Origin: an uncultured Oscillospiraceae bacterium
Lineage (GTDB): Bacteria > Bacillota > Clostridia > Oscillospirales > Oscillospiraceae
Assembly (NCBI GenBank): GCA_947624385.1
Contig: CANQJZ010000011.1
Span: 1-54,297, forward strand
Reading direction: 5' to 3'
DNA length: 54,297 nucleotides
Numbering within the stretch: the first letter of the stretch is position 1; each line of letters opens with the position of its first letter. Made by a program: the position numbers and the translations under genes. Below are positions 14,607-22,360 of the stretch, piece by piece. A model generated the notes under the pieces. The model made no database searches and was not told where the DNA came from. It worked only from the letters and a program-made list of their open reading frames with translations.

Positions 14607-14655
14607 AGCAAAAAGCTCCCCAAATGGGGAGTTTTTTGCTATAATAGCGCAAATG
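14607..14655 (+). repeat. Terminator-plus-promoter repeat, copy 1
   Basis: About 49 bases: AGCAAAAAGCTCCCC, short loop, GGGGAG with a T6 run, then TGCTATAAT and GCGCAAATGA. The second copy is at 15982-16031. The hairpin with T-run is a rho-independent terminator, and the TGCTATAAT directly after it is an extended -10 promoter element. Confidence 0.65.
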
Positions 14656-14682
14656 AGAAAGTTATAATGTACATGAAAAGGC

Positions 14683-14711
14683 TTGTCAGGACAACAAGTG
14701 TTTGCTATACT
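14683..14711 (+). promoter_or_regulatory. Promoter of the duplicated-domain secreted protein
   Basis: TTGTCA at 14683-14688 and TATACT at 14706-14711 with 17 bases between and TGC before the -10 box. The ATG is at 14778. Confidence 0.7.
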
Positions 14712-14777
14712 ACAACATAATGAAAGCATAGCATATACAGCGCAAGTATTCAAAACTTATTCTAAAGGGAGCGCAAT

Positions 14778-15956
14778 ATGAAAAAGAGAGTGGTTTCAGT
14801 TTTGGTCGTATGTTGTTTATTCTTGTTTGTGGGTGTGGGTGCTCTGGCTGCCAACGAGGTCGATACAGACCAAGAGATGTCTGACGATCTTTACAGCTTC
14901 CAGTTGAAAATCGATGGTGACCTCTATCAATTCCCAATGCCCTTTGAAGACCTGCTTGCACTGGGGTGGAGGTGCATGGAGGATTCCTTTGATATGGAAG
15001 AGAATTCGGTTGCATCAATTGAATTCAAAAAGGGATATCTTGGATTGGATTTTGAGTTGATCAACCAGGGAGAAGAAACGATCTCTTCCGAGGAATCACT
15101 GGTTGGCGGGGTCGGTATTTATTCTTACGATTTAGAAGACATGCCCGAAACAAGCGTAGAATTACCCGGCGGTATCGTCTATGGCGTTTCCGGAACAGAG
15201 GATATCATTGCCGCGTATGGGATGCCGGAAAACTGTAATGACTATATTATTGATGAAAATACTTCGTCGCTTCGCTATCAATATTGGACATACCGGTTCG
15301 TAAGCCTTCAAGTGTATGATGGAGTGCTTTCAGCTATAGAGCTATGGAACTTTGTTGACACAGCTAATGCAAAAGCCGCGCTGTCAGACGGCTCTGACGT
15401 CACACCGTGTGAGCTTGTCGAAAATTACGTCGCGCCTGAGGAATTGGGCGAAGAGCCGCTCTCCTATATCATGGAGTTTGAAGGAGACCTTTATCAAATT
15501 CCGGCGCCGTTATATGCTTTTTTGGAAAACGGATGGAAGATCCAGACGGAGTACAGTGACAGCATGGTCGATTCCTATGAGTATGGCAGCGTAAGCATTA
15601 TGCGGGACAATCAAACGATCCGGGTAGCCGTTGTCAATTATGATACGGTCGCTAGGGAGGTTGAAAACTGTTTTGTTCCGTTGATAAAGGTGGACAATTA
15701 TTCTGATGTATTTAGCATGACGATACCGTCCGGGATCACGACAGGTATGAGTGATGAGGATGTCCGCAGCACGCTGGATTCGATACCAAAGGAGTATCTT
15801 CCCAAGTACTGGGTAAATAGCCCCAGTGAGGATACCACTGAATATGAGCTGCGAGATTTTGACTATGACAATCAGGGTATCAAGATTTTGGTCAACAAGA
15901 CAACGAATATTTTAACAAAGATAGAAATTTATCACTTGCCGGAGCGTCTTTCCTAA
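14778..15956 (+). CDS. Secreted protein with an internal domain duplication
   Basis: 392 residues. Residues 1-25 are a Sec signal peptide (VVSVLVVCCLFLFVGVGALAA). The mature part contains two related halves: about residues 38-190, opening SFQLKIDGDLYQFPMPFEDL, and about residues 228-390, opening YIMEFEGDLYQIPAPLYAFL. Each half starts with the GDLYQ(F/I)P motif, has a Gly-Trp pair about 16 residues later and ends in a beta-rich segment. The protein is very acidic. GC content is visibly lower than in flanking genes, which suggests recent transfer. No catalytic motif is seen; a binding or inhibitor-like role on the cell surface is possible but unproven. Confidence 0.7.
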   Translation: MKKRVVSVLVVCCLFLFVGVGALAANEVDTDQEMSDDLYSFQLKIDGDLYQFPMPFEDLLALGWRCMEDSFDMEENSVASIEFKKGYLGLDFELINQGEETISSEESLVGGVGIYSYDLEDMPETSVELPGGIVYGVSGTEDIIAAYGMPENCNDYIIDENTSSLRYQYWTYRFVSLQVYDGVLSAIELWNFVDTANAKAALSDGSDVTPCELVENYVAPEELGEEPLSYIMEFEGDLYQIPAPLYAFLENGWKIQTEYSDSMVDSYEYGSVSIMRDNQTIRVAVVNYDTVAREVENCFVPLIKVDNYSDVFSMTIPSGITTGMSDEDVRSTLDSIPKEYLPKYWVNSPSEDTTEYELRDFDYDNQGIKILVNKTTNILTKIEIYHLPERLS

Positions 15957-15981
15957 AATTACATCCTCAACAATGCCTAGA

Positions 15982-16031
15982 AGCAAAACCCTCCCCAATT
16001 GGGGCGTTTTTTGCTATAATGGCACAAATGA
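15982..16031 (+). repeat. Terminator-plus-promoter repeat, copy 2
   Basis: AGCAAAACCCTCCCC, short loop, GGGGCG with T6, TGCTATAAT, then GCACAAATGA. The hairpin terminates the preceding gene (stop 15954-15956) and the extended -10 (TATAAT 16015-16020) is correctly placed to start the uvrA-like transcript about 25 bases before its ATG. Confidence 0.7.
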
Positions 16032-16050
16032 CAATTTGGGAGGGGCAGTC

Positions 16051-18576
16051 ATGAACAGGGGAGAGCCAAACACGCCGGACAGGATCGTCATACGGGGCGG
16101 GCGGGTACACAACCTGAAAAACATCGACGTGGACATACCGCTGGGCAGGATCGTGGCCATCGCGGGCGTGTCCGGGTCCGGCAAATCCTCCCTGGCGCTG
16201 GGCATTTTGTACGCGGAGGGGTCCAGGCGGTATCTGGAGTCTCTGTCCACCTACACCCGCCGGAGGATGACCCAGGCGGAAAAGGCACAGGTGGACCAGG
16301 TGCTGTACGTCCCGGCGGCGCTGGCCCTGCGCCAGCGGCCCGGCGTGCCCGGTATCCGCAGTACGTTTGGCACCGGTACGGAGCTTTTGAACAGCCTGCG
16401 GCTGATGTACTCCCGGCTGGCCAGCCACCGCTGCCCGAATGGACACTATGTGCCGCCGTCGCTGCGTGTGGCGGCGGGTCTGCCGCTGGCGTGCCCCGTG
16501 TGCGGCGAGAGCTTTTTCGCCCCCGGCGCGGAGGAGCTGGCCTTCAACAGCCAGGGCGCGTGCAAGACATGCGACGGTACGGGCGTGGTGCGCACCGTGG
16601 ACGAGACCACGCTGGTGCCGGACGAGTCTTTGTCCATCGACCAGGGGGCGGTGGCACCGTGGCAGACGCTGATGTGGTCGCTGATGAAGGACATCGCCCG
16701 GGAGATGGGCGTGCGCACCGACGTGCCCTTCCGGGAACTGAGCGAGAAAGAGCGGGACATCGTCTTTCACGGTCCCGCCGTCAAGAAAAATATCATCTAT
16801 CAGAACAAGACAAGCGGCGCGGCCGGGGACATGGACTTCACCTACTTCAACGCCACTTATACCGTGGAAAACGCCCTTTCCAAGGTGAAGGACGAGAAGG
16901 GCATGAAGCGGGTGGAGAAATTTCTGCGCCAGGACGTGTGCCCGGATTGCGGCGGGACAAGGCTCTCCGACGCGGCCCGCGCGCCAAAACTCCGGGGCAT
17001 ATCGCTGGCCCAGGCGTGCCAGATGACCCTGGCCGAGCTTGTGGAATGGGTGGACGGCGTGCCGGGGTCCCTGCCGGAGGAAATGCGGCCCATGGCGGAG
17101 AGCATCTGCCAGTCGTTCCAGGGCGCGGCAAAGCGCCTGACGGACCTGGGGCTCTCCTACCTGACGCTGGACCGGGCCGCCTCCACACTGTCCACCGGCG
17201 AGCGCCAGCGGATGCAGCTGGCACGGGCCGTGCGCAACCGCACCACCGGCGTGCTGTACGTTCTGGACGAGCCATCCATCGGCCTGCACCCGTCGAACCT
17301 GGAAGGGCTGACCGGGGTGATGCAGGACCTGGTGGCCGACGGCAACTCGGTGGTGCTGGTGGACCATGACACGAACGTGTTATCTCAGGCGGACTGGCTC
17401 ATCGAGCTGGGTCCGGGGGCGGGCGCGGATGGCGGGCAGATCGTCGTCCAGGGTCCGCTGGCCCGGGCAGAACGTGACCCGGCCTCCCGTATCGGCGGGT
17501 TTCTCACGGGGAAAAGCACCGTCCGGGTGGGCAGGCACGTCCCGCCGGAGGAGATGTTCGATCTGGGGACTATCCGCCTGTCCACAGATCGGATACACAC
17601 GGTGAAGCCGTTGGAGGTCGATTTTCCGAAAGGGCGGCTGATCGCGGTGACCGGCGTGTCCGGCTCGGGCAAGACGACCATGGTGCTGGAAAGCCTCATC
17701 CCGGCGCTGGAGGCGTCCATCCGTGGCGGCCGGCTGCCGGCGCATGTGAAGGCCGTTTCCGCCGACGGTATCGGGCAGGTCAAGCTCATCGACGCCACGC
17801 CCATCGGCGTCAACGTGCGCTCCACGGTGGCCACCTACGCCGACGTACACGACGAGCTGCGCAAGGCCTACGCCCGCACGGCGGACGCGAAGGCGCAGGG
17901 GTATAAGGCCGGGGATTTTTCCTACAACACCGGACGGCTGCGCTGCCAGACCTGCGACGGCACCGGCGTTATCCAGCTGGACGTGCAGTTTTTGCCGGAC
18001 GTGCAGATACCATGCCCGGACTGCGGCGGGTCCCGGTACGGGAAAAAAGCCGGCCTGGTCCGGCGCGTGCCCAAAGGCGGCGGTCAGGCGTACGCGCTGC
18101 CGGAGCTGATGGACATGAGCGTGGACCAGGCCCTGGCCGTGTGTAAGGACCTTCCTCTGGTGGCACGGCGGCTGGACGTGCTGCGGGAGCTGGGACTGGG
18201 CTATCTCACCCTGGGGGAGGAGACGCCAAGCCTCTCCGGCGGAGAGGCCCAGCGGTTGAAGCTGGCCAGCGAAATGGGCAGAGGCCAGAACGACGCGGTG
18301 TTCGTCTTTGACGAGCCCACCATCGGTCTGCACCCCCTGGACGTGCAGACGCTGCTGCACGTGTTTGAGCGGCTCATGGAAAACGGCGCCACCGTCATCG
18401 TCATCGAGCACGATCTGGACGTGATCGCAAACGCTGACTATGTGATCGACATGGGCCCGGACGGGGGCGCGCAGGGCGGCGAGATCGTCGCGGCCGGCAC
18501 GCCGGAGGAACTGTGCGACTGCGAACAAAGCAAGACGGGGCGGTATCTAAGGCGGCATATGGCCGACGGGCGATGA
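16051..18576 (+). CDS. UvrA-like ABC ATPase (short UvrA2-type excinuclease subunit)
   Basis: 841 residues from the ATG at 16051, preceded by GGGAGGGG. It has the duplicated ABC layout of UvrA: Walker A GVSGSGKSSLALG near residue 38 and GVSGSGKTTMVLE near 540, signatures STGERQRMQLARA and SLSGGEAQRLKLASE, Walker B VLDEPSIGLHPS and VFDEPTIGLHPL. Zinc CxxC pairs are seen in CPVCGE, CKTCDG, CPDCGG, CQTCDG and CPDCGG. It is about 100 residues shorter than canonical UvrA because the UvrB-binding insert is reduced, as in UvrA2/DrrC-type proteins linked to drug or DNA-adduct tolerance. It stands alone with no uvrB or uvrC nearby. Confidence 0.9.
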   Translation: MNRGEPNTPDRIVIRGGRVHNLKNIDVDIPLGRIVAIAGVSGSGKSSLALGILYAEGSRRYLESLSTYTRRRMTQAEKAQVDQVLYVPAALALRQRPGVPGIRSTFGTGTELLNSLRLMYSRLASHRCPNGHYVPPSLRVAAGLPLACPVCGESFFAPGAEELAFNSQGACKTCDGTGVVRTVDETTLVPDESLSIDQGAVAPWQTLMWSLMKDIAREMGVRTDVPFRELSEKERDIVFHGPAVKKNIIYQNKTSGAAGDMDFTYFNATYTVENALSKVKDEKGMKRVEKFLRQDVCPDCGGTRLSDAARAPKLRGISLAQACQMTLAELVEWVDGVPGSLPEEMRPMAESICQSFQGAAKRLTDLGLSYLTLDRAASTLSTGERQRMQLARAVRNRTTGVLYVLDEPSIGLHPSNLEGLTGVMQDLVADGNSVVLVDHDTNVLSQADWLIELGPGAGADGGQIVVQGPLARAERDPASRIGGFLTGKSTVRVGRHVPPEEMFDLGTIRLSTDRIHTVKPLEVDFPKGRLIAVTGVSGSGKTTMVLESLIPALEASIRGGRLPAHVKAVSADGIGQVKLIDATPIGVNVRSTVATYADVHDELRKAYARTADAKAQGYKAGDFSYNTGRLRCQTCDGTGVIQLDVQFLPDVQIPCPDCGGSRYGKKAGLVRRVPKGGGQAYALPELMDMSVDQALAVCKDLPLVARRLDVLRELGLGYLTLGEETPSLSGGEAQRLKLASEMGRGQNDAVFVFDEPTIGLHPLDVQTLLHVFERLMENGATVIVIEHDLDVIANADYVIDMGPDGGAQGGEIVAAGTPEELCDCEQSKTGRYLRRHMADGR

Positions 18577-18631
18577 GGGTTATTTATCGAGCCACTATTT
18601 CACAGAGATTGAATTGCAGACATTGTCTTTT

Positions 18632-18762
18632 TCGACCAGGGCATCGACATGTTGTCCTATGAAGAGCGCCGTGGAGGACGCCAACGCCACCAGCGTGTGG
18701 CTGCGGGACCGGGAAAAGCTGGCCCGGATGGTCATGGACACGACGGAGGGCGCAGATAGCTG
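18632..18762 (+). pseudogene. Decayed paralogue of the adjacent Mrr-like nuclease
   Basis: Two pieces match the neighbouring gene: one reads DQGIDMLSYEE (compare NDQGIDVLAYKD in the intact gene) and the second reads EDANATSVWLRDREKLARMVMDTTE (in two parts: EDANATSVWLRD, REKLARMVMDTTE; compare EAANATGVWLWD, REKLAQMVMDATE). The middle, including the catalytic Gln-x-Lys strand, is deleted and the pieces are in different frames. It is a broken tandem duplicate. Confidence 0.6.
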
Positions 18763-18869
18763 ATATAGCAGAATGAGAACATCAAATCTTTTTTTGCTCC
18801 AACATCCGTTTATCTCCGATCTACGTTATTCTTCAAAGCTCTTATGAATGCTCTGCCCAGAATAAAAAG

Positions 18870-18910
18870 GCCCTGCAAATGCTGTGTTTTCAGCACTTGC
18901 AGGGCTTTTA
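18870..18910 (+). terminator. Rho-independent terminator
   Basis: GCCCTGCAAATGCTG pairs with CAGCACTTGCAGGGC with one mismatch and a 6-base loop, followed by TTTTA. Confidence 0.8.
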
Positions 18911-19011
18911 ATATACCAAATAATACCGCCGTATCACTGGATGACGTTATCTGTATTTCTATTTTGTCGAGGGGTGTATCTGGCATATATCCTCACCACC
19001 AAATATGAGCC

Positions 19012-19040
19012 TTGATTTGTCTTGTGTAGGTGTATTATAT
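19012..19040 (+). promoter_or_regulatory. Promoter of the Mrr-like nuclease gene
   Basis: TTGATT (19012-19017), 17 bases, TTATAT (19035-19040); then AGTAGGAG before the ATG at 19061. Confidence 0.55.
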
Positions 19041-19060
19041 TCAAAGTAGGAGTGATTTTT

Positions 19061-19597
19061 ATGGTTTATGTAATAATTGGTTTTGTTGTCATATATTTTG
19101 CGCAAGTCTATCCGTGGGCTTGGCTTCTGCTGATTCTCGATCTTTTTTTGCCGTTGATAGTTCTTCTCATAGAGCGGAAAATCAAAAAGAACGATACCGA
19201 TTCTACTAATTCCTTCCTGACACTTTCATCAAGCATCGACGTCATGAACGGTCACACCTTTGAATACTGGTGCGCCGAGCTGCTCCGGCAAAACGGCTTC
19301 ACCGATGTGTCTGTCACACCCGGCAGCAACGACCAGGGCATCGACGTGTTGGCCTATAAGGACGGGCTGAAATACGGCGTCCAGTGCAAGTGCTACTCCA
19401 ATGACCTGGGCAACAAGCCGGTCCAGGAGGCGACGACGGGACGGGCCGTGTATGGCTGTGACATCGCCGTCGTTATGACCAACCGACACTTCACCAAGGG
19501 AGCCGTGGAAGCCGCCAATGCCACCGGCGTGTGGCTCTGGGATAGGGAAAAGTTGGCCCAGATGGTCATGGATGCGACGGAGGCGAAAGGTAGATGA
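19061..19597 (+). CDS. Membrane-anchored Mrr-type restriction endonuclease-like protein
   Basis: 178 residues from the ATG at 19061, chosen for its ribosome site. Residues 2-45 form two hydrophobic segments (YVIIGFVVIYFAQVYPWAW, LLLILDLFLPLIVLLIE). Residues 65-178 are a PD-(D/E)xK Mrr_cat domain: HTFEYWCAELLRQNGFTDV, then GSNDQGIDVLAYKDG with the catalytic Asp, YGVQCKCYS with the Gln-x-Lys, and TNRHFTKGAVEAANATGV. Such proteins are often called restriction endonucleases; the membrane anchor is common in Firmicutes and its target is unknown. It overlaps the next gene by 4 bases, and a decayed paralogue lies just upstream. Confidence 0.85.
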   Translation: MVYVIIGFVVIYFAQVYPWAWLLLILDLFLPLIVLLIERKIKKNDTDSTNSFLTLSSSIDVMNGHTFEYWCAELLRQNGFTDVSVTPGSNDQGIDVLAYKDGLKYGVQCKCYSNDLGNKPVQEATTGRAVYGCDIAVVMTNRHFTKGAVEAANATGVWLWDREKLAQMVMDATEAKGR

Positions 19598-19983
19598 AGG
19601 CCGTTGATGAAATTCTCTTGTCAAGGAAAGAAAAGCGTCTACTTCGCAAAATCGAGAAAAAAGAAATCCTACTGGAAGCTCCAGAAACAAAAACGGCAGA
19701 GTTTAGCGTATTGATCAGGTATGGGATGCTTGAACGAACGGTTTCTGATAAGTTTTCAAAAGAAATCGATCCTTACGGGAACCCAATAGTCAATGCCTAT
19801 AAAGCATCTAACGATGTGCCCCGCTATTGGCTATATCAGAAGAAGCAGAAAAGGACTTCACGCAAAGAAACCATGCGGTATTTGATCACAACCGGCATCG
19901 CAATTGCGGCTCTTGTTAAGTCCTTCGAGTCAGAAATCATTATAGTAGCTGAGAAAGCATTGCAACTGTTAGGGCTACGATAG
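19594..19983 (+). CDS. Hypothetical protein with a C-terminal membrane helix
   Basis: 129 residues, start overlapping the nuclease stop (ATGA). The N-terminal 40 residues are highly charged (RKEKRLLRKIEKKEILLE), the middle has YWLYQKKQKRTSRKE, and residues 95-115 are one hydrophobic helix (YLITTGIAIAALV). No family recognised. Coupled translation suggests it works with the Mrr-like protein at the membrane, for example as an accessory or regulator; this is inference from context only. Confidence 0.6.
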   Translation: MKAVDEILLSRKEKRLLRKIEKKEILLEAPETKTAEFSVLIRYGMLERTVSDKFSKEIDPYGNPIVNAYKASNDVPRYWLYQKKQKRTSRKETMRYLITTGIAIAALVKSFESEIIIVAEKALQLLGLR

Positions 19984-20021
19984 AAGGCCACATTGGGAAA
20001 TATGAGTTTCAAAATCGCAAC

Positions 20022-20055
20022 GCGGCGGGGTCATTACCCCGCCGCGGCGTTTTTT
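20022..20055 (+). terminator. Terminator after the nuclease operon
   Basis: Perfect 9-base stem GCGGCGGGG / CCCCGCCGC with loop TCATTA, followed by GGCG and T6. Confidence 0.85.
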
Positions 20056-20090
20056 GCGACGGCTTGCCGTCGGGAAAAACACGGCGTTTT
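20045..20090 (+). repeat. Structured dispersed repeat R1, copy A
   Basis: 46 bases that recur at 31806-31851 with 44 identities. The centre is a stem CGACGG / CCGTCG with loop CTTG, flanked by two copies of CGGCGTTTT. The two differences from the other copy are a paired change (A-T to G-C) in the stem. Confidence 0.7.
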
Positions 20091-20122
20091 CAGGCCGTCA
20101 AAAATGCATTTTTGACGGCCTG
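20091..20122. terminator. Perfect 32-base palindrome between convergent genes
   Basis: CAGGCCGTCAAAAATG and its exact reverse complement, with no loop spacing. The A5/T5 runs lie inside the arms. It follows the R1 repeat and lies 3 bases beyond the stop of the leftward esterase gene, so it probably serves as its terminator or transcript end. Confidence 0.6.
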
Positions 20123-20124
20123 CA

Positions 20125-20901
20125 TCATTTGTCGAGCCACAGGAAGTCCATGAAGCCGGGGACGAGCTTTTCCCAGCTGGCCTCGTTGTGCCCGCCGCCC
20201 TGCTGGCATTCGACCCGTGTCACCGCGCCCTTGTCCGCCAGCAATTGGGCCAGCTCCAGGTTGTGCTTCGCGGTGGGCGTTTCATAGTCGTCCAGCTTGC
20301 TCCGGGGGCGCTTGGCCTCTTTCGTGCCCCAGGAGAGATAGATCCGGCTGTCCGGGTCCATGGGCGCGTTCCGAATGTCCCGGCGCAGACTGGGCATGCA
20401 GGGGTTGACGGAGCTGGATACGCACGCGGCCTTGGAGTACACGCCGTTATATTTCACGGCGGCGTACAGACTCATGAGCCCGCCCATGGAGGACCCGCCG
20501 ATGGCCGTGGCCGCCCGGCCGGGGTATGTACGGTATTCCCGGTCGATCATGGGTTTTAATTCCCCGGCCATAAAGTCCATGGTCTTGTCCCCCGATCCAA
20601 ACAGGTCGCCCCAGAACTTGCCCCGAAAGTGGTAGGGGCAGTATTCGCGCAGCCGCTCGTTGCCCTCGTGGCCGCACTCGATGCCCACGACGATGAGCGG
20701 CTTTTCCCAGCTTTGCAGAAAGTCCATAAGCCCCCAGCACTTGCCGAAGGTGGCGTCCGCGTCGGTGAAGAGATTGTGGCCGTCGAAAAAGTACATGACC
20801 GGGTAGCGGTCCGTGGAGTTGTCGTAGCCGTCCGGCAGCCAGATGTGTAGCGGGCGGTTCCTGCCCGCGGGGGTGAAGAGCATGTCGCGCTTTATCAGCA
20901 T
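20125..20901 (-). CDS. Putative esterase (alpha/beta hydrolase, EstD/IroE-like)
   Basis: 258 residues, no signal peptide, cytoplasmic. The fold markers are RPLHIWLPDGYDNSTDRYPVMYFFDGHN at the start (esterase family strand-turn), the nucleophile elbow IGGSSMGGLMSLYAA with catalytic Ser near residue 137, an acid near DSRIYLSWGTKEA, and the C-terminal His in QQGGGHNEASWEKLVP. These proteins hydrolyse esters such as S-formylglutathione, acyl-sugars or siderophore lactones; the substrate here cannot be told. It is a stand-alone gene transcribed leftward. Confidence 0.85.
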   Translation of the reverse strand: MLIKRDMLFTPAGRNRPLHIWLPDGYDNSTDRYPVMYFFDGHNLFTDADATFGKCWGLMDFLQSWEKPLIVVGIECGHEGNERLREYCPYHFRGKFWGDLFGSGDKTMDFMAGELKPMIDREYRTYPGRAATAIGGSSMGGLMSLYAAVKYNGVYSKAACVSSSVNPCMPSLRRDIRNAPMDPDSRIYLSWGTKEAKRPRSKLDDYETPTAKHNLELAQLLADKGAVTRVECQQGGGHNEASWEKLVPGFMDFLWLDK

Positions 20902-20973
20902 CGGAAAAGCCTCCCAGAAATTGGTTTTTCTGTTATCATAGCACGATTTGTTTCATACGTCCATGGTTTGCTC

Positions 20974-21003
20974 TTGCGTTTTCCCGTCCGCGTATGGTAT
21001 ACT
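20974..21003 (+). promoter_or_regulatory. Promoter of the leader ORF and MFS gene
   Basis: TTGCGT (20974-20979), 18 bases, TATACT (20998-21003). Confidence 0.5.
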
Positions 21004-21033
21004 TGGTCTATCCTATGCAAGGAGGGCGCGGCG

Positions 21034-21117
21034 ATGCGGTGGATCAACGGCTCCGTTTTACGTTGTCTTGGCTGCGATATGGCCATCCACGGGATCAGTG
21101 CGCCCTTTTTCCGGTGA
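21034..21117 (+). CDS. 27-residue leader peptide before the MFS transporter
   Basis: An ORF of 27 codons with an excellent ribosome site (AAGGAGG, 8 bases before the ATG) and a TGA at 21115-21117. The product begins MRWINGSVLRCLGC and ends SAPFFR. It lies between the promoter and the terminator-like hairpin that precedes the MFS gene. The position is that of leader peptides whose translation by drug-stalled ribosomes controls resistance genes. No other role is apparent. Confidence 0.55.
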   Translation: MRWINGSVLRCLGCDMAIHGISAPFFR

Positions 21118-21139
21118 CCACAGGTCACAGGTAATGGTC

Positions 21140-21179
21140 GCGCCGATCCTTTTCTTATGATGAAAAGAAAGGATGGCGC
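21140..21179 (+). terminator. Attenuator-like hairpin directly before the MFS start codon
   Basis: GCGCC-ATCCTTTTCTT on the left pairs with AAGAAAGGAT-GGCGC on the right, followed by TATTTTT that runs into the ATG at 21187. A smaller hairpin GTGACC/GGTCAC (21114-21128) overlaps the leader stop codon. The right arm could also pair with GCGCCCTTTTT at the end of the leader ORF, giving two alternative folds. Confidence 0.6.
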
Positions 21180-21186
21180 TATTTTT

Positions 21187-22293
21187 ATGCCCAAAAATCA
21201 TAAACAATTTTCTATTTCCAGACAAAAACGGGCCCTTCTCGTCCTGGAATGGTCGGTGGGCTTCCGTCCGGCGGGGAGCGTGTGGGTCCTGCTGCTGGCG
21301 CTGCGGGGGTTCTCCCTGGTCCAGATCGGCATGGCGGAGGCGGTGTTTCACGTGGTGAGCCTGTGCTGCGAGCTGCCCTCCGGCCTTCTGGCGGACGTGC
21401 TGGGCCGGAAGCGGACACTGATAGCCAGCCAGGCGATGTTCATGCTCTCCGCCCTGCTGATGGCGGCATCCCGGGGGATGGACGGGGTGTGTCTGTCCCT
21501 GGCGTTTTCCGCCCTGGGGTACAACCTGGAGTCCGGCACGCGGGAGGCCATCACCTATGAGTCCATGGTGCAGGCGGGGCAGGGAGCGGACTATCTGCGC
21601 TTTTCCTCCTTGCAAAACGGGATATACCGCTTCAGCAGCAGCGGCGCTATGCTTTTGGCGGGGGCCACGGTGCTCCTGGGCTGGCGAATGGCGTACCTGT
21701 TGGACGCGGGGATCGCCCTGGTCGGTCTGGCGGCCGCGTGGACCGTCACGGAACCTGCGCGGGATGTCCCGGCGATAACGCTGCGGACGCTGCCCGCGGC
21801 CCTGGCAGAGACGGTCCGGGGCGCCTGGGCGCTCCTGCGCTCGGACGGCGTGGCCGTCCGGATCATGGTGTGCAACGCCCTGGTGGGGGCGTGCGCCACG
21901 CTGACGGGATTTTACCTGCAGGAGAAGGTGGAGGCGGCGGTGACGGTCCCGGCGCTGCTGGGTCCGGCGCTGGTCGCGCTGGAGCTGGGCGGCGGTATGG
22001 CGGGGCTGCTGACCGGTCGGCTGGACCGGCTGTCCTATCCCAAGGCGGCGGCCCTCACCGGGGCGGGCGTCGGGCTCTGCGCCCTGGCGGCCCGGGGGAC
22101 GGGTCTGCCGGTGCTGATGCTCTCCGGCCTGCTGGCCGGGCTTTTGGACGACAGCATCCAGTTAGTAAGCGACAAGAGGCTGAACGAGCGCTTCCCGTCC
22201 GCCCGGCGGGCCACGCTGATCTCCGTTTCCTCCATGATCTTCTCGGTTTTCATGATACCGCTGGCGCCGCTTTTCGGCTGGTGGTTCACATGA
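21187..22293 (+). CDS. Major facilitator superfamily transporter, drug-exporter type
   Basis: 368 residues from the ATG at 21187; ATGs at 21157 and 21160 lie inside the hairpin and lack ribosome sites. About 11-12 hydrophobic segments are visible. After the second comes the MFS loop LPSGLLADVLGRKRTLIASQ, equivalent to motif A (GxLaDrxGrr). Motifs ALLMAASRGMDGVCLSLAFSA and GTREAITYESMVQ follow as in MFS exporters of the EmrD/YcaD-like type that expel drugs or metabolites. A promoter, leader peptide and terminator-like hairpin precede it, which suggests inducible expression. It ends 70 bases before the cobalamin riboswitch but is not part of that operon. Confidence 0.85.
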   Translation: MPKNHKQFSISRQKRALLVLEWSVGFRPAGSVWVLLLALRGFSLVQIGMAEAVFHVVSLCCELPSGLLADVLGRKRTLIASQAMFMLSALLMAASRGMDGVCLSLAFSALGYNLESGTREAITYESMVQAGQGADYLRFSSLQNGIYRFSSSGAMLLAGATVLLGWRMAYLLDAGIALVGLAAAWTVTEPARDVPAITLRTLPAALAETVRGAWALLRSDGVAVRIMVCNALVGACATLTGFYLQEKVEAAVTVPALLGPALVALELGGGMAGLLTGRLDRLSYPKAAALTGAGVGLCALAARGTGLPVLMLSGLLAGLLDDSIQLVSDKRLNERFPSARRATLISVSSMIFSVFMIPLAPLFGWWFT

Positions 22294-22360
22294 GCCGCTA
22301 TTTCCGGTTGCGGAACGGGTGGCGGTTGTGGTATAGTTTCTATGTAATTAAATACGGAGA

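Larger units (their letters stand above)
18577..19060. other. Gene-poor region with a nuclease remnant, terminator and promoter
   Basis: Contains the decayed Mrr-like fragment (18632-18762), a terminator (18870-18910) and the promoter of the next gene (19012-19040). Nothing else is supported. Confidence 0.5.

Noticed and set aside
13075-14667. Long plus-strand open frame (about 530 codons) opposite pyk
   Set aside because: Its product is a low-complexity Gly/Ala/Val/His/Asp sequence with no motif, created by codon bias of the opposite strand; pyk is unmistakable. Similar long frames opposite the uvrA-like gene, the cobalamin genes and the TRAP permease were dismissed for the same reason.
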